Notes: generated by a model from the letters alone, not told the origin. A stretch of DNA of 64,000 nucleotides from Blastopirellula marina (GCF_002967715.1 NZ_PUIA01000081.1:1-64000); one strand, 5' to 3'; numbered from the stretch's first letter, positions 53,332 to 62,423 are shown. Translations and numbers: made by a program.

Positions 53332-54835
53332 CGCTGTCCTCCTTCAAGTTTTCCCAGGCGTCAATGTCACAGTGAATCGTAAACTTTACGGCCGGTCCAG
53401 ACTTGGTTGCGCTAGGAATTGCCCCATCCACGGTAGCTCGATTGACAAAGGGCAACTGCCCGATTTCTTCGGCGTACGAGTAAATACTCGCCTCGGCGGT
53501 GGCGTTTCCTTCGATACTCAGGTCCCCTTCCTGATCCAATGCGATACTCGTAAGCCACGTATTTTGAGGAACCTTACTACCCAGTGCATGCACCCACTTG
53601 GCAATCTCAGGCTGTCGCAACTGATGACCGATCTGCTGATGCACGTTAAGCGTTTCACGACCTTGCTTCATCGCGCTGTGCAGCAATAGTGACTCACGGT
53701 GAATGGGTTCGAGTTCTGCGGCCTGCACCTCCAACTGCTGCAAATGCCACCGCTGCTGAAACAGATATCCCCACACTACTGCCGCAAAAAGGATCACTGC
53801 CGCGATTGGTCCCAGGACCTTCATGGTCCGCTTCAGCAGATGTTCTTCGTGATCTGACTTCAGTCGGTCCATCAGATTCGGGCCTGGCGTGGCGTATTCA
53901 CGAATAGCCAATAGCCCTATTCCGGCGGCCGGATAATGCGAAATGGGCACACCTTTGAGCAGCGGTGTTAGCTCGCTATCCGTATCAACCGTTTCCAGGA
54001 TCTGCACTGGCATCTTCAAGCGATCGCCGAGTTGTTGGCGAATAGCCTCGGCTCGATATTGTTCGCCGGTCAAATAGACCGAAGCAATCGCATTCTGCAG
54101 GACACGAGCATGGCGTCGGCAATAGCGTTGTAGTCTTTCCAGGTGTTGAACAAGAATTTCCGCGATCTCTTCTTGCTGGGTAATTCCCGCTGGACGGTAA
54201 TCGAGGTATAGCTGCCCCTGGAACGTAACGGCGATTTCCACGCCAGACTGACCAGGACATACCAATAGCGATGGAGCTTCGCGGTCCAGTCTCAAGGCCC
54301 CCATGAGTCGACAGAGGGAAATAACCGTTGGCTCGACCGCAATCACCGCAAGACCGACCGATTTCGCCACGTCAAGGATTGCCTCGATAGTTTGTCGGTG
54401 AACGACGGAAACGGTTGCATGCTGATGACGTGGATCTTGCTGCACGATACTACCGGCAACCACCTTTGGACCATGTCCCAACGACAGGTATAGTCGGCTG
54501 CGAGATTCGATTTCACGAACTTCGTGCATCACGTTGTCGTTTGTGTCGCTCACCACGCGTGTAACGCAGAACTCGCCTGACAAGGCGACATAGGCCTCGT
54601 CCACGCCACGCGGCACGTTGGAAAGAAGTGTGCGCAACGCCTTCTTCAGACCTTGCATGCCTTCTTCAGAAGCGATCTTCAAACCACCATCTTGCCACCT
54701 CTCTTCCAGAGATTCGCAAGCAACGGGCCTTCCTTCTCGTAACTGATACAGAACGGCACGAACCTTGGTATGACCGATCTGCAGGGCCAGCACAGGTCGA
54801 TTGTCGACTTTTTTCTGATTGCGTTTTGCTGCCAT
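53318..54835 (-). CDS. Fused PilM-PilN protein
   Basis: The ATG at 54835, 7 nt after the preceding stop, gives 505 residues. Residues 1-about 320 are PilM-like (actin/FtsA-type): VLALQIGHTKVRAVLYQLRE, IAVEPTVISLCRLMGALRLD, LLVCPGQSGVEIAVTFQGQL. Then a transmembrane helix (VLGPIAAVILFAAVVWGYLF, about 340-360), a helical segment (LQQLEVQAAELEPIHRESLL) and a PilN-type domain (WVHALGSKVPQNTWLTSIAL). Normally PilM (cytoplasmic) and PilN (membrane) are separate and bind each other through the PilN N-terminus; here they are a single chain. The gene lies between a pilin-like gene and the PilO-like gene. Confidence 0.87.
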   Translation of the reverse strand: MAAKRNQKKVDNRPVLALQIGHTKVRAVLYQLREGRPVACESLEERWQDGGLKIASEEGMQGLKKALRTLLSNVPRGVDEAYVALSGEFCVTRVVSDTNDNVMHEVREIESRSRLYLSLGHGPKVVAGSIVQQDPRHQHATVSVVHRQTIEAILDVAKSVGLAVIAVEPTVISLCRLMGALRLDREAPSLLVCPGQSGVEIAVTFQGQLYLDYRPAGITQQEEIAEILVQHLERLQRYCRRHARVLQNAIASVYLTGEQYRAEAIRQQLGDRLKMPVQILETVDTDSELTPLLKGVPISHYPAAGIGLLAIREYATPGPNLMDRLKSDHEEHLLKRTMKVLGPIAAVILFAAVVWGYLFQQRWHLQQLEVQAAELEPIHRESLLLHSAMKQGRETLNVHQQIGHQLRQPEIAKWVHALGSKVPQNTWLTSIALDQEGDLSIEGNATAEASIYSYAEEIGQLPFVNRATVDGAIPSATKSGPAVKFTIHCDIDAWENLKEDSDDSV

Positions 54836-54842
54836 AGCCTTC

Positions 54843-55238
54843 TTAGCCGCTAGTACTAACGACACACTCCAAACGTCGAGTTATCTCACCTGCTTCTCCC
54901 GTAGCCGTTACGATGATTTCTCCCGGATCACCGTTGGCTGCGGTCACGCTGTAACGATTGCCGCTTCCCGGCGGTAGCTCCACGTTGCTGATGGTGCCTC
55001 GCCAAGAGTTGTCTTCTTCGATCATCGCGATGGCATGGTGGACTCCCGCCCCAGCTAGGTACTGGGCCTGGTCGTAGTCCGCCGTGTTTCGATATGCCGA
55101 GAACTGCGTCGTTAATCCATTGCCAATTCCCACCAAAATCAGGGAAGTAAGCACCATGACGATCAACACCAACAACAATGCGAACCCGCGTCGCGGAGAA
55201 CGATTGACGAAGTTCGAGTTGAAGCGATGAAAGATCAT
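54843..55238 (-). CDS. Minor pilin-like protein, PilX/GspK-type
   Basis: A 131-residue protein with a prepilin-like N-terminus: PRRG then FALLLVLIVMVLTSLILVG. There is no Glu at position 5 of the mature helix, which is also true of GspK and PilX proteins. The body has a D-x-Q-Y-L-A-G-A-G-V-H-H-A-I-A-M segment similar to GspK/PilX (helix after the stalk). At 131 residues it is much shorter than GspK (about 300), so PilX-type fits better. It starts 17 nt after the GspJ-like gene ends. Confidence 0.82.
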   Translation of the reverse strand: MIFHRFNSNFVNRSPRRGFALLLVLIVMVLTSLILVGIGNGLTTQFSAYRNTADYDQAQYLAGAGVHHAIAMIEEDNSWRGTISNVELPPGSGNRYSVTAANGDPGEIIVTATGEAGEITRRLECVVSTSG

Positions 55239-55255
55239 GTTGTAAGTACAGTTCC

Positions 55256-55771
55256 TTAAAATGCTCGCAACCAGGCATTCGTCGTAAGGGTTCGACTGGC
55301 CGTTGCCCGATCAGGCAAGGAGTAACTCACAGTAACTCGTACGCAGTGCACATCTTGGGCAACCGTTGTCGCGGTCGTGCCATCAACCTGATAGCCAACG
55401 AATCGCAGTCCAGTGATATTGTTGCCCAGTAACTGATTTGCTGTTGTCGTGCCGTAGTACACATTAGTGCCTGCATGATCCCACACGACCGTTGAGCCAT
55501 CAGGCATCAACAGCGACAGCGATCCGGAATTGTCGCCGGAAGAACTGATCGCCGTGACTTCTTCGCACTGGCGAACTTGCCGTACAATGTGCCGCAACAC
55601 ACCAACGGCCGCTTCATTCCGCAAATTATCAGACTGATAGTCAAGCCACGTATCGTAGTTCACGCGCAACAACACCGAGACGGCGGTCACCGCGGACACC
55701 AATAGCGTCACCGCGACCAGCAGTTCCAGTAGGCTAAAGCCATGTCGATTTGTGCGTGTGTTATGTGCCAT
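55256..55771 (-). CDS. Prepilin-like protein, GspJ/PilW-type
   Basis: The ATG at 55771 gives 171 residues with a prepilin leader HG then FSLLELLVAVTLLVSAVTAV, where Glu5 is present. The rest carries LRNEAAVGVLRHIVRQVRQC, a typical GspJ-like motif, and a C-terminal beta-part. It overlaps the end of the GspI-like gene by 11 nt. A prepilin peptidase must cut after the Gly; none is in the window. It is probably a tip subunit of the pseudopilus. Confidence 0.87.
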   Translation of the reverse strand: MAHNTRTNRHGFSLLELLVAVTLLVSAVTAVSVLLRVNYDTWLDYQSDNLRNEAAVGVLRHIVRQVRQCEEVTAISSSGDNSGSLSLLMPDGSTVVWDHAGTNVYYGTTTANQLLGNNITGLRFVGYQVDGTTATTVAQDVHCVRVTVSYSLPDRATASRTLTTNAWLRAF

Positions 55772-56189
55772 CTTGATAAAGGGCCATGCTGGCAAGCTTC
55801 GTCGCATATGAGACTTGAGCTTCGCCGCTATCTATTGCCGAGTTACCGTTTTCGTCGTCCCACACGGTTACAGTCAGCACCATCAACTGATCGGTGATGC
55901 CTCCGCTGGCCGTGGAAGTCGATCGCGTCGCCGTGTAACGAATCCCTTCCAATCCGGGATCGCTAAACGTACCGTTTTCCGATCCTTCCAGAAAATCCGC
56001 CGCAGCAATGGAAAGTTGCTGTTCCAACTTGCTCACCGCCAGCAGATTCATCTGGTTCCACGTCTCCAACTCCTGGCCAGTATGAATCGCCGAAGTCATG
56101 AAGTTCATTGCCGGAATGATCGCCAATCCCATCAGGAACGTGGCGATAACCACCTCCAGCAGACTGTACGCATTGTTCGACTTCTTCAT
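55761..56189 (-). CDS. Prepilin-like protein, GspI/PilV-type
   Basis: Start ATG at 56189 gives 142 residues with NNA then YSLLEVVIATFLMGLAIIPA. The residue before the hydrophobic stretch is Ala rather than Gly, which prepilin peptidases tolerate less well. Glu5 is present. It has SKLEQQLSIAAADFLEGSEN and a conserved-looking C-terminal beta-part. The upstream frame reaches 56249 without a better start. It overlaps the following gene by 11 nt. It is the second minor pseudopilin of a GspH-I-J series. Confidence 0.85.
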   Translation of the reverse strand: MKKSNNAYSLLEVVIATFLMGLAIIPAMNFMTSAIHTGQELETWNQMNLLAVSKLEQQLSIAAADFLEGSENGTFSDPGLEGIRYTATRSTSTASGGITDQLMVLTVTVWDDENGNSAIDSGEAQVSYATKLASMALYQDGT

Positions 56190-56298
56190 GACCTTTTCGT
56201 CCAATTTCGGTGCACCAGGTGCGCATGGGGACGTGTAAGAATAGGTCACCCCGAATGGACGTCAAAAGAAATGCCCCTGGCAACAAGGAGCCGCTGAC

Positions 56299-56805
56299 TT
56301 ACAATTCTTCGAGCAATCCCCAGCCGGTTGCGGCGACCACAGTAATGCGATCGGTTCGATCCGGGCCTGCAAATGTCAGCACTGGTGCGACGGTTGCTTC
56401 CCCCTGGAAATTAAAGGTCGCGTGGCTACCGGATTGCAGAATGGTGGCTTCGTCTGAGAAGTTATGCGGGCCTTCGACAATCGTTGTCGATCCTCCCAGG
56501 CGTTCGATCTGAAAGCCTGTAATCGTCCCGCTGGATGAAATCATGCGTAGGCGATGATCGTCGCCGGTAGCAATGGCCGCTGCCCGAGCCTGTCGCAAAG
56601 CCATCAACGTACGAAAGGAATCAGTTCCCCTGGCGACGTTACCTTGAATGCCAGGAGCTAACCTGGTAGCGCCGATGGCCGCCAACAATCCGAGGATTGT
56701 CACGACGGCCAATAGTTCTAACAGGCTGTAACCTTGATGCCGGTTTACCGTTGACCGTGCCTGCTTGCAGGTACGATCGTTTTGAAATGCATCAAGATAG
56801 GCCAT
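56299..56805 (-). CDS. Prepilin-like protein, GspH/FimT-type
   Basis: A 168-residue protein with HQG then YSLLELLAVVTILGLLAAIG, a strong prepilin motif with Glu5. The C-terminal beta-part has FRTLMALRQARAAAIATGDD, as usual in GspH/FimT. The first codons before the leader are long (about 25 residues), so the start may be internal, but no better ATG is obvious. It starts 5 nt after the GspG-like gene ends. A 109-nt gap to the GspI-like gene follows it, containing no gene. Confidence 0.87.
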   Translation of the reverse strand: MAYLDAFQNDRTCKQARSTVNRHQGYSLLELLAVVTILGLLAAIGATRLAPGIQGNVARGTDSFRTLMALRQARAAAIATGDDHRLRMISSSGTITGFQIERLGGSTTIVEGPHNFSDEATILQSGSHATFNFQGEATVAPVLTFAGPDRTDRITVVAATGWGLLEEL

Positions 56806-56810
56806 CGTTC

Positions 56811-57137
56811 TTACATTGCGCTAACACGATGGGTCGTACCGTCAATCGTATAGCTCAGCGAGCTATCGGTCGGAACGGCCGGAACGCCATCTGGCAGGTA
56901 ATCGGTTCCCAAGTCGGTCAACGCGCTTGGCCAGCTTCCTTCATTGACGAAGTAGCGTTCGACTGCCGCATTGAGCGTAGCAATGTTGTGCTCGTTGACG
57001 CGTTGCTTCGCCAGTGCGCTCGAGGTGCTCACGCGGGGAACAACAATCGCTGCGATGATTCCCAGGATGACTACGACTGCCAACAGTTCTAGCAAGGAGA
57101 ACCCACGACGCTTTCGATTCAACTTGGATTGGTACAT
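56811..57137 (-). CDS. Major pseudopilin GspG-like protein
   Basis: A 108-residue protein: KRRG then FSLLELLAVVVILGIIAAIV, with Glu5. The C-terminal part is short with a W-P-S-A-L-T-D-L-G motif (EGSWPSALTDLGTDYLPDGV) typical of GspG/PilE-like major subunits. Length and position before GspH fit the major pseudopilin. It follows a 121-nt gap after the GspF gene, which may hold its own promoter, as major subunits are usually made in excess. Confidence 0.9.
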   Translation of the reverse strand: MYQSKLNRKRRGFSLLELLAVVVILGIIAAIVVPRVSTSSALAKQRVNEHNIATLNAAVERYFVNEGSWPSALTDLGTDYLPDGVPAVPTDSSLSYTIDGTTHRVSAM

Positions 57138-57167
57138 CTTTTTTTACTATCTAACGGGTTGAAATTT

Positions 57168-57197
57168 ATCTGTTCCAGCTGCCTACCCATTTGACAA
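57168..57197 (-). promoter_or_regulatory. Weak sigma70-like promoter before the major pseudopilin gene
   Basis: Reading the minus strand, TTGTCA (57192-57197) is followed after 18 nt by ACAGAT (57168-57173). The -35 is good, the -10 is poor. It lies in the only gap (57138-57258) between GspF and the GspG-like gene. A dedicated promoter here is plausible biologically but weakly supported by sequence. Confidence 0.25.
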
Positions 57198-57258
57198 GAG
57201 CGACATGATTGTTTGGCCTGTCACTGCTGCCAGATAACTGTAGGTTGCGAGAACGCAC

Positions 57259-58401
57259 TTATTTTTCTACAAGGTCTAACATTCCGAACATTGGCATATA
57301 AATCGCTAGTAGAATCCCTCCTACCAGCAATGCCATCAGAATCGTTGTGATCGGTTCGACAACGCGAACGAAGTTGTCGGTCTTGCGTTCGACGTCCTTC
57401 TTCAAGTGGTCGCGAATTTGCCGGCTTGCCGGCCCCAGGTTGCCGGTTTGTTCGCCAACGATCACCAATTGGCTGACCACCGGCGGAAACAAGTGCTGAT
57501 GCCGATCCATTTCACGGCTGAGTCGCTCCCCGCGCCGAACAGCTTTTCCCAGCGATCCGATGGCCTGATTAACGGCCCGATTAACGACCGTTCCCTGACA
57601 TTGCGCCAAGGCATCGGCCAGGTGAAAGCCACTTTCCAACATCGTTCCCAAGGCATCCATAAACTGAAGCATGGCCATATCCACTAGCCACGGTCCGACG
57701 AGCGGCAAGCGTAGCAGCTTCCGGTCCATGGCGATCGCGAATGTTTGTTTTTGTCTCAACTGTCGAATCGCAATCGCAAGTCCGATCAACGCCAGCAGAA
57801 TGATCCATCCGTATGACGTGGTGAAATGACCAACATTCACCAGAATCTGCGTTGGCAGAGGTAGGGGAATCTTCGACTTACGATAGGTATCCTCGAAGAC
57901 CGGCAAGATAAACAGGATCATGAATGCACAAACCCCACTTCCAGCCAACGTTACGATAGCCGGATAGCTGAGCTTTTTCATGATGCGACCGCGCAGGTCG
58001 TTGTCGGTTTCAAGCTTATCGGAGATTCGACGCAGAACTTGCGGCACGTTGCCGGATCGTTCGCCGATGCGAATCTGTTGAATGAGGATCTCGTCGAAGA
58101 CCCCCTCCTGGCTACTGAGTGCCTTTGAGAAGCTATCCCCTCGTTCAATCGCCGAGTGCAGCGACATCAACAGGGTTCGCCCCCAACGCATCGTCGATTC
58201 GTTGGCGATCGTCATAATGGCTTTGGGCAGTGTGACGCCGTTTTCTAGCAGTGTCGCCAGGTGCGAGAACACCTCACCCAAACGACGCGGCGAGACGGAC
58301 TTGCGTCGGCGTCCAGGCGTCAGTTGAATCGAATGCAGCCAATTGAAAAAGCCGCCAACCCCGGAGCCTGATGCGTTTGATCGAACTGTCGTTGCTTTCA
58401 T
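57259..58401 (-). CDS. Type II secretion/type IV pilus inner-membrane protein GspF/PilC
   Basis: A 380-residue protein with two repeated GspF domains. The first has EVFSHLATLLENGVTLPKAI and GDSFSKALSSQEGVFDEILI, the second FMDALGTMLESGFHLADALA and GERLSREMDRHQHLFPPVVS. Three hydrophobic helices are seen, with the last near the C-terminus (FVRVVEPITTILMALLVGGI). It anchors the assembly ATPase to the membrane and to the pilin helices. It starts 9 nt after the GspE gene and is clearly co-transcribed. Confidence 0.93.
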   Translation of the reverse strand: MKATTVRSNASGSGVGGFFNWLHSIQLTPGRRRKSVSPRRLGEVFSHLATLLENGVTLPKAIMTIANESTMRWGRTLLMSLHSAIERGDSFSKALSSQEGVFDEILIQQIRIGERSGNVPQVLRRISDKLETDNDLRGRIMKKLSYPAIVTLAGSGVCAFMILFILPVFEDTYRKSKIPLPLPTQILVNVGHFTTSYGWIILLALIGLAIAIRQLRQKQTFAIAMDRKLLRLPLVGPWLVDMAMLQFMDALGTMLESGFHLADALAQCQGTVVNRAVNQAIGSLGKAVRRGERLSREMDRHQHLFPPVVSQLVIVGEQTGNLGPASRQIRDHLKKDVERKTDNFVRVVEPITTILMALLVGGILLAIYMPMFGMLDLVEK

Positions 58402-58410
58402 GGCAGTGGC

Positions 58411-60102
58411 CTAACCCATCGTCTTGAAGTACGCTTCTTCCAGCGTGGTACGCCCTGCAACGGCCATCCGAATGCCGGCAGTCAACAGATCGGTCATCCC
58501 TTCCTCGACCGCCATTTCTCGTAGTTTTGCCTGAGGCATTCCTTGATCGATCGCCTCGGCCATACGCAACGTGTTAACCATGATCTCGAATACCGGCACA
58601 CGCCCCTGATACCCGCTACCCAGGCACTTGTTGCAACCGCGTCCGTGGTAAAACACGGCATCGGACGGAATCTTGCAGCGACGGGCGATCGTCTCAAGCA
58701 TCGTCTGATTCGGCTTGGCAGGCTCTTTGCAGAAAGGGCATATCGTACGCAGCAGACGCTGTGCGACGCTTCCCAATAGCGAGCCACCAATACGGAAGTG
58801 ATCGATACCCAAGTCGTTCAATCGCGTCACCGAACCGACCGCATCATTGGTATGCAATGTACTGATCAGCAAGTGCCCGGTCAGAGCGGCTTGAACGGCG
58901 GTCGTTGCCGTTTCGTGGTCGCGGATTTCACCCACCATGATGACATCGGGGTCTTGCCGCATGATGTATTTCAGTGCGTTGGCAAAACCTAGCCCGAATT
59001 CGTTGTCGGAATGAACCTGAGTGATACCTGGCAGGCGATATTCCACAGGGTCTTCCACCGTCACGATATTGCGGTGAACCTGGTTCAGCTCGGTAAGCAT
59101 CGCGTAAAGAGTGGTCGACTTACCAGAACCTGTCGGCCCAGTCACGACCAGCATGCCGTGCGGCTTGTCGATCAATTCCTGCAGACGCTGGCGATCAATA
59201 TCGCTGAAGCCCAACTGGTCCATACGGAAAACCTTCGAGCTTTCGTCGATCAGACGCATCACGACCTTCTCGCCCAGTACGGTGGGGATGGTGCTGATAC
59301 GAAAGTTCACGCTTTTGCCGTTGTCCTCAATGCTGATATGGCCGTCCTGAGGGCGACGCGTCTCCGTGGTATCCATATCGCCCATCACTTTGATACGGGC
59401 AATCACGGCCTCTTCAATGTGATTGGGAATGGTCATCACTTGCTGCAATTGACCATCGACACGGTAACGTACGCGCATTTCCGGCTTGTGCGGTTCCAGG
59501 TGAATATCGCTTGAGCCTGAGTTGATTGCCCCCGACAGGATGGACCTCACCAGACGAACCACCGGGGCTGACTCTTCTTCATTTAGAGCGGCGATTTCCT
59601 CGGCCTGGTCATCCTGGTCTTCATGCTGCTCGAGTTCCTGCAGCTTCATGTCAACGATCGTCTGGCGAGCGACAATCTTGTCGTCGAACCCACGATCGAG
59701 CGTATCTTGAATATCGGCGGTGAAACTCACGATCGGATCGATTGGGTAACCGGTGATCAGTTCCGCTTCCGAGATCGTCTCGATGTCGTCTGGAGCGGCC
59801 ATCGCCAGTTGCAGACGTCGTTTGACCAGGCCAACAGGCACCGTCGTACGGCTTCGCGAAAACTCTTCCGGGAGCAGACGAACCAACTGCGGATTCACTG
59901 CCTCGGCGACGATTGTCTCGAAAGGAACCTCGAACTGCTCGGAAAGTGCTGAACCGACTTGCTCGCGAGTAACGAGCCCTCGGCGCAGCAGAATGGCCCC
60001 CAGCATACCTCGTTCGGAACCCTGACTACGGAGCGCCGATTCGAGTTGTTCCTGGGTGATATGCCCGCGGGCTACCAGAATGTCACCTAGTCGTCCAGCC
60101 AT
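58411..60102 (-). CDS. Type II secretion/type IV pilus assembly ATPase GspE/PilB
   Basis: A 563-residue hexameric ATPase. The N-terminus carries two MshEN-like repeats (RLGDILVARGHITQEQLESA and MLGAILLRRGLVTREQVGSA). The core has SSDIHLEPHKPEMRVRYRVD, Walker A VVTGPTGSGKSTTLYAML, the Asp box, Walker B VIMVGEIRDHETATTAVQAA, and a tetracysteine zinc site (C-P-F-C and C-N-K-C-L-G-S-G-Y-Q-G-R). Zinc and length are typical of GspE/PilB rather than the retraction ATPase PilT. It starts 29 nt after the receiver gene and powers fibre growth. Confidence 0.95.
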   Translation of the reverse strand: MAGRLGDILVARGHITQEQLESALRSQGSERGMLGAILLRRGLVTREQVGSALSEQFEVPFETIVAEAVNPQLVRLLPEEFSRSRTTVPVGLVKRRLQLAMAAPDDIETISEAELITGYPIDPIVSFTADIQDTLDRGFDDKIVARQTIVDMKLQELEQHEDQDDQAEEIAALNEEESAPVVRLVRSILSGAINSGSSDIHLEPHKPEMRVRYRVDGQLQQVMTIPNHIEEAVIARIKVMGDMDTTETRRPQDGHISIEDNGKSVNFRISTIPTVLGEKVVMRLIDESSKVFRMDQLGFSDIDRQRLQELIDKPHGMLVVTGPTGSGKSTTLYAMLTELNQVHRNIVTVEDPVEYRLPGITQVHSDNEFGLGFANALKYIMRQDPDVIMVGEIRDHETATTAVQAALTGHLLISTLHTNDAVGSVTRLNDLGIDHFRIGGSLLGSVAQRLLRTICPFCKEPAKPNQTMLETIARRCKIPSDAVFYHGRGCNKCLGSGYQGRVPVFEIMVNTLRMAEAIDQGMPQAKLREMAVEEGMTDLLTAGIRMAVAGRTTLEEAYFKTMG

Positions 60103-60131
60103 CGTGAATCTCTGTCAATGCACCCGTTCGA

Positions 60132-60521
60132 CTAACTCACCGCCTGAGGCGATAAGAGCAGTTCGATCTTGTGTTCTAAAACGGCCGGGTCGTAAGGGGT
60201 TACGAGGTAATCCTTGGCCCCGGCTTTGAATGCCTTTTGCACGACATCGAGACTTGGATCGGTTGAGAAAACGAGGACCGGTGTCTGGTAGCTCTTTTCA
60301 TGGACCTGAAGTTGATGAATCAGGTCCAAGCCTTTCATGCCGGCCAGTTCCAGGTCGACAATTACCAGGTCGATCTGCTTCTCTTCAAACTGAGTAAGTG
60401 CCGCGTCCGAGTTCTCGACGATCTGCACTTCGAACCCAAGCAGTTCCAATCGGAAGGCGGTGATGTCCGCCAAAAGCGGATCGTCTTCGACGACGAGAAT
60501 GAAATGCTTGTTTTTACGCAT
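60132..60521 (-). CDS. Stand-alone receiver domain, degenerate
   Basis: A 129-residue CheY-like receiver with no output domain. Acidic pocket E12-D13-D14 and phosphoacceptor D56 (LVIVDLELAG) are present, S86 is in the Thr/Ser position, but the invariant Lys near the end (usually K-P) is Thr (T108 in KDYLVTPYDP). Without the Lys, phosphorylation chemistry or the signalling switch may be altered. It is the first gene of the minus-strand locus, 29 nt before GspE, so it may control fibre assembly. No histidine kinase is in the window. Confidence 0.88.
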   Translation of the reverse strand: MRKNKHFILVVEDDPLLADITAFRLELLGFEVQIVENSDAALTQFEEKQIDLVIVDLELAGMKGLDLIHQLQVHEKSYQTPVLVFSTDPSLDVVQKAFKAGAKDYLVTPYDPAVLEHKIELLLSPQAVS

Positions 60522-60665
60522 AGCTGCGTCCTTCGAAATGAAGCTTTGGATGTCGCTATTTAACGCACAACCTTAGCTTTCCCTGGAAGGCAAGCAAATC
60601 GACAGAGATTGAAATGGGAGATCAGCCCGCATAACCGTTATTTACGGATCATACGGAACGACTGA

Positions 60666-62423
60666 TCATCGCTGGCTCGCAGCTCGCTGCTTAGCAGCTA
60701 CTTCCACCAACTGGGGCGAGGGACGCAGAGCGATCAGGGGATATTGCTTTAAGAAGTAAGGAGCCTGAGCGACTTCTTTCAGTTGCTCTCGTAGTTCCGG
60801 CGGCAGTTCTGCCAGTTTCTCTGGCGTCGTCAGAACGACCATGTTCGGGCCGTCGGCAAATTCCGCCTGAAGTTCGTCAGGGTCCTCGGGAATGAACTTT
60901 ACCGACTGACGGGCATAAAACACCCAACTGGATTCGCTCACCCCGAAAGAGCATAGCTGAGCTTCTGGCTCGGCGGCCTCGATATCGGCCAATAGCCGAC
61001 CGATCTGTTGTTGATCTGAAACACGCTGAGCGATAACGGCAAACACCCCGACGATAAACAACATGGAAGTGACCGCGAACACGCGAAACGCTTGCTGATA
61101 GTTCTGCTGCGACTTTCGCCACCACGCCAGGCCACCACCAACGACAAGCAGCAAGCCAACCAACGCCACCAGTTCTTCGCCTGGCATGAATTTGCCAGCC
61201 AGGATCGTCAAGGCGACCACAAGCACCGCTCCGACGACGGTCGTCAATCCGAATCCAAGATCGAGCCAGCGAGGTGAAAGTTCAGTCCGCTTTTCGATCA
61301 CTCGGGATACAAACACCCCAGTGATTAGCGCGAGGCCAGGGTAAAGCGGCGTGATGTAGCTGGGAAGCTTCGTCTGTGCGATCGAAAAAGCCCCCATCCA
61401 TACGCCAACCCAACAGCAGCAGAAAATCAGCGCGGCTTTCGTCTTCGTATTGCTTCTCAGTTGCTGGCTCAGATCCCACAGCATCGGCGTGAAAAAGACC
61501 GACCAGGGAAAGAAGCCAACGCATATTGCGATCAGATAGTAAATCGGTGGCCCTGAATGCCCTTCAAAGGAAGTCACCGCGCGATTGAGATTGTGGTCGA
61601 GGAAGAAGCCTTCGATCCAACGAAAATCACGAGCGGCGACCCAGATGTACCAAGGCAGTGCCACTCCCAGGCAGGCCACGACCGCAAGGATCGGACGCAT
61701 GAACCAAACGGTTTTCAGAAAATGAATTGGGTAGAAAGGTCGCAACAAGGAAACTCCCCATTGCCACCAGGTGGTCGTTGGCTCGGCTGCCGGCAAACGC
61801 ATGATCAACAAGAACATGCCCATGATCGCCGTTGGCAAGATCAGTCCTACCGGCCCCTTCGACAACACAGCCAGCCCCAATGCACCATATAGCAATGCGA
61901 CTTGCCACCACTGGGCCGGATAGTAGGTCGACTCGGTGCGTTCGCTTTGCTCGCCTTGCGGGAAACTGAAGAAAACAAAGGTCCACAGCCCCAGCGTGAC
62001 AAAGAAGATCAAAGGTGCATCAGGGGTCGCCGCGCGCGACGCGACGGTAAACATCATCGTGGTTGCCAGGCAAACACCGGCCCATAGTCCGGCCGTGACA
62101 TTAAACAATCGCCGCCCCATGTCGTAGGTCAGCAGAACCGTCATCATTCCCAGGAACGCGGAAAAAAACCGGGCGCTAAACTCACTGATCCCGAATAGGG
62201 AATAGGCCGTAATCATCAGCCAGTAAAGAAACACAGGCTTGTGCGTGCGTAGCTCGTCATTAAATCGAGGAACGACCCAGTCCGCGGCTTCGATCATCTC
62301 GATCGCGCAGCCAGCATTGCGTGGCTCGTCGCGATCCCACAACTTGGGACCACCGAGATTGGTGAAGAATACAACTAAGCAGAGGGCAATAAGCAGCCCC
62401 AGGTTTTTGTTCGCGGAGAACAT
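60666..62423 (-). CDS. GT39/ArnT-type membrane glycosyltransferase
   Basis: The ATG at 62423, with AAGGAA upstream, gives 585 residues. The N-terminal half has the GT39/ArnT pattern LGGPKLWDRDEPRNAGCAIE, with the D-R-D-E-P-R acidic pair used to bind the lipid-linked sugar donor, then about 11 hydrophobic helices. The C-terminal part is soluble (about 150 residues) in the periplasm. The enzyme transfers a sugar from a polyprenyl-phosphate donor to lipid A or a protein. The acceptor is not known. It stands between the receiver gene and the divergent PAP2 gene. Confidence 0.9.
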   Translation of the reverse strand: MFSANKNLGLLIALCLVVFFTNLGGPKLWDRDEPRNAGCAIEMIEAADWVVPRFNDELRTHKPVFLYWLMITAYSLFGISEFSARFFSAFLGMMTVLLTYDMGRRLFNVTAGLWAGVCLATTMMFTVASRAATPDAPLIFFVTLGLWTFVFFSFPQGEQSERTESTYYPAQWWQVALLYGALGLAVLSKGPVGLILPTAIMGMFLLIMRLPAAEPTTTWWQWGVSLLRPFYPIHFLKTVWFMRPILAVVACLGVALPWYIWVAARDFRWIEGFFLDHNLNRAVTSFEGHSGPPIYYLIAICVGFFPWSVFFTPMLWDLSQQLRSNTKTKAALIFCCCWVGVWMGAFSIAQTKLPSYITPLYPGLALITGVFVSRVIEKRTELSPRWLDLGFGLTTVVGAVLVVALTILAGKFMPGEELVALVGLLLVVGGGLAWWRKSQQNYQQAFRVFAVTSMLFIVGVFAVIAQRVSDQQQIGRLLADIEAAEPEAQLCSFGVSESSWVFYARQSVKFIPEDPDELQAEFADGPNMVVLTTPEKLAELPPELREQLKEVAQAPYFLKQYPLIALRPSPQLVEVAAKQRAASQR

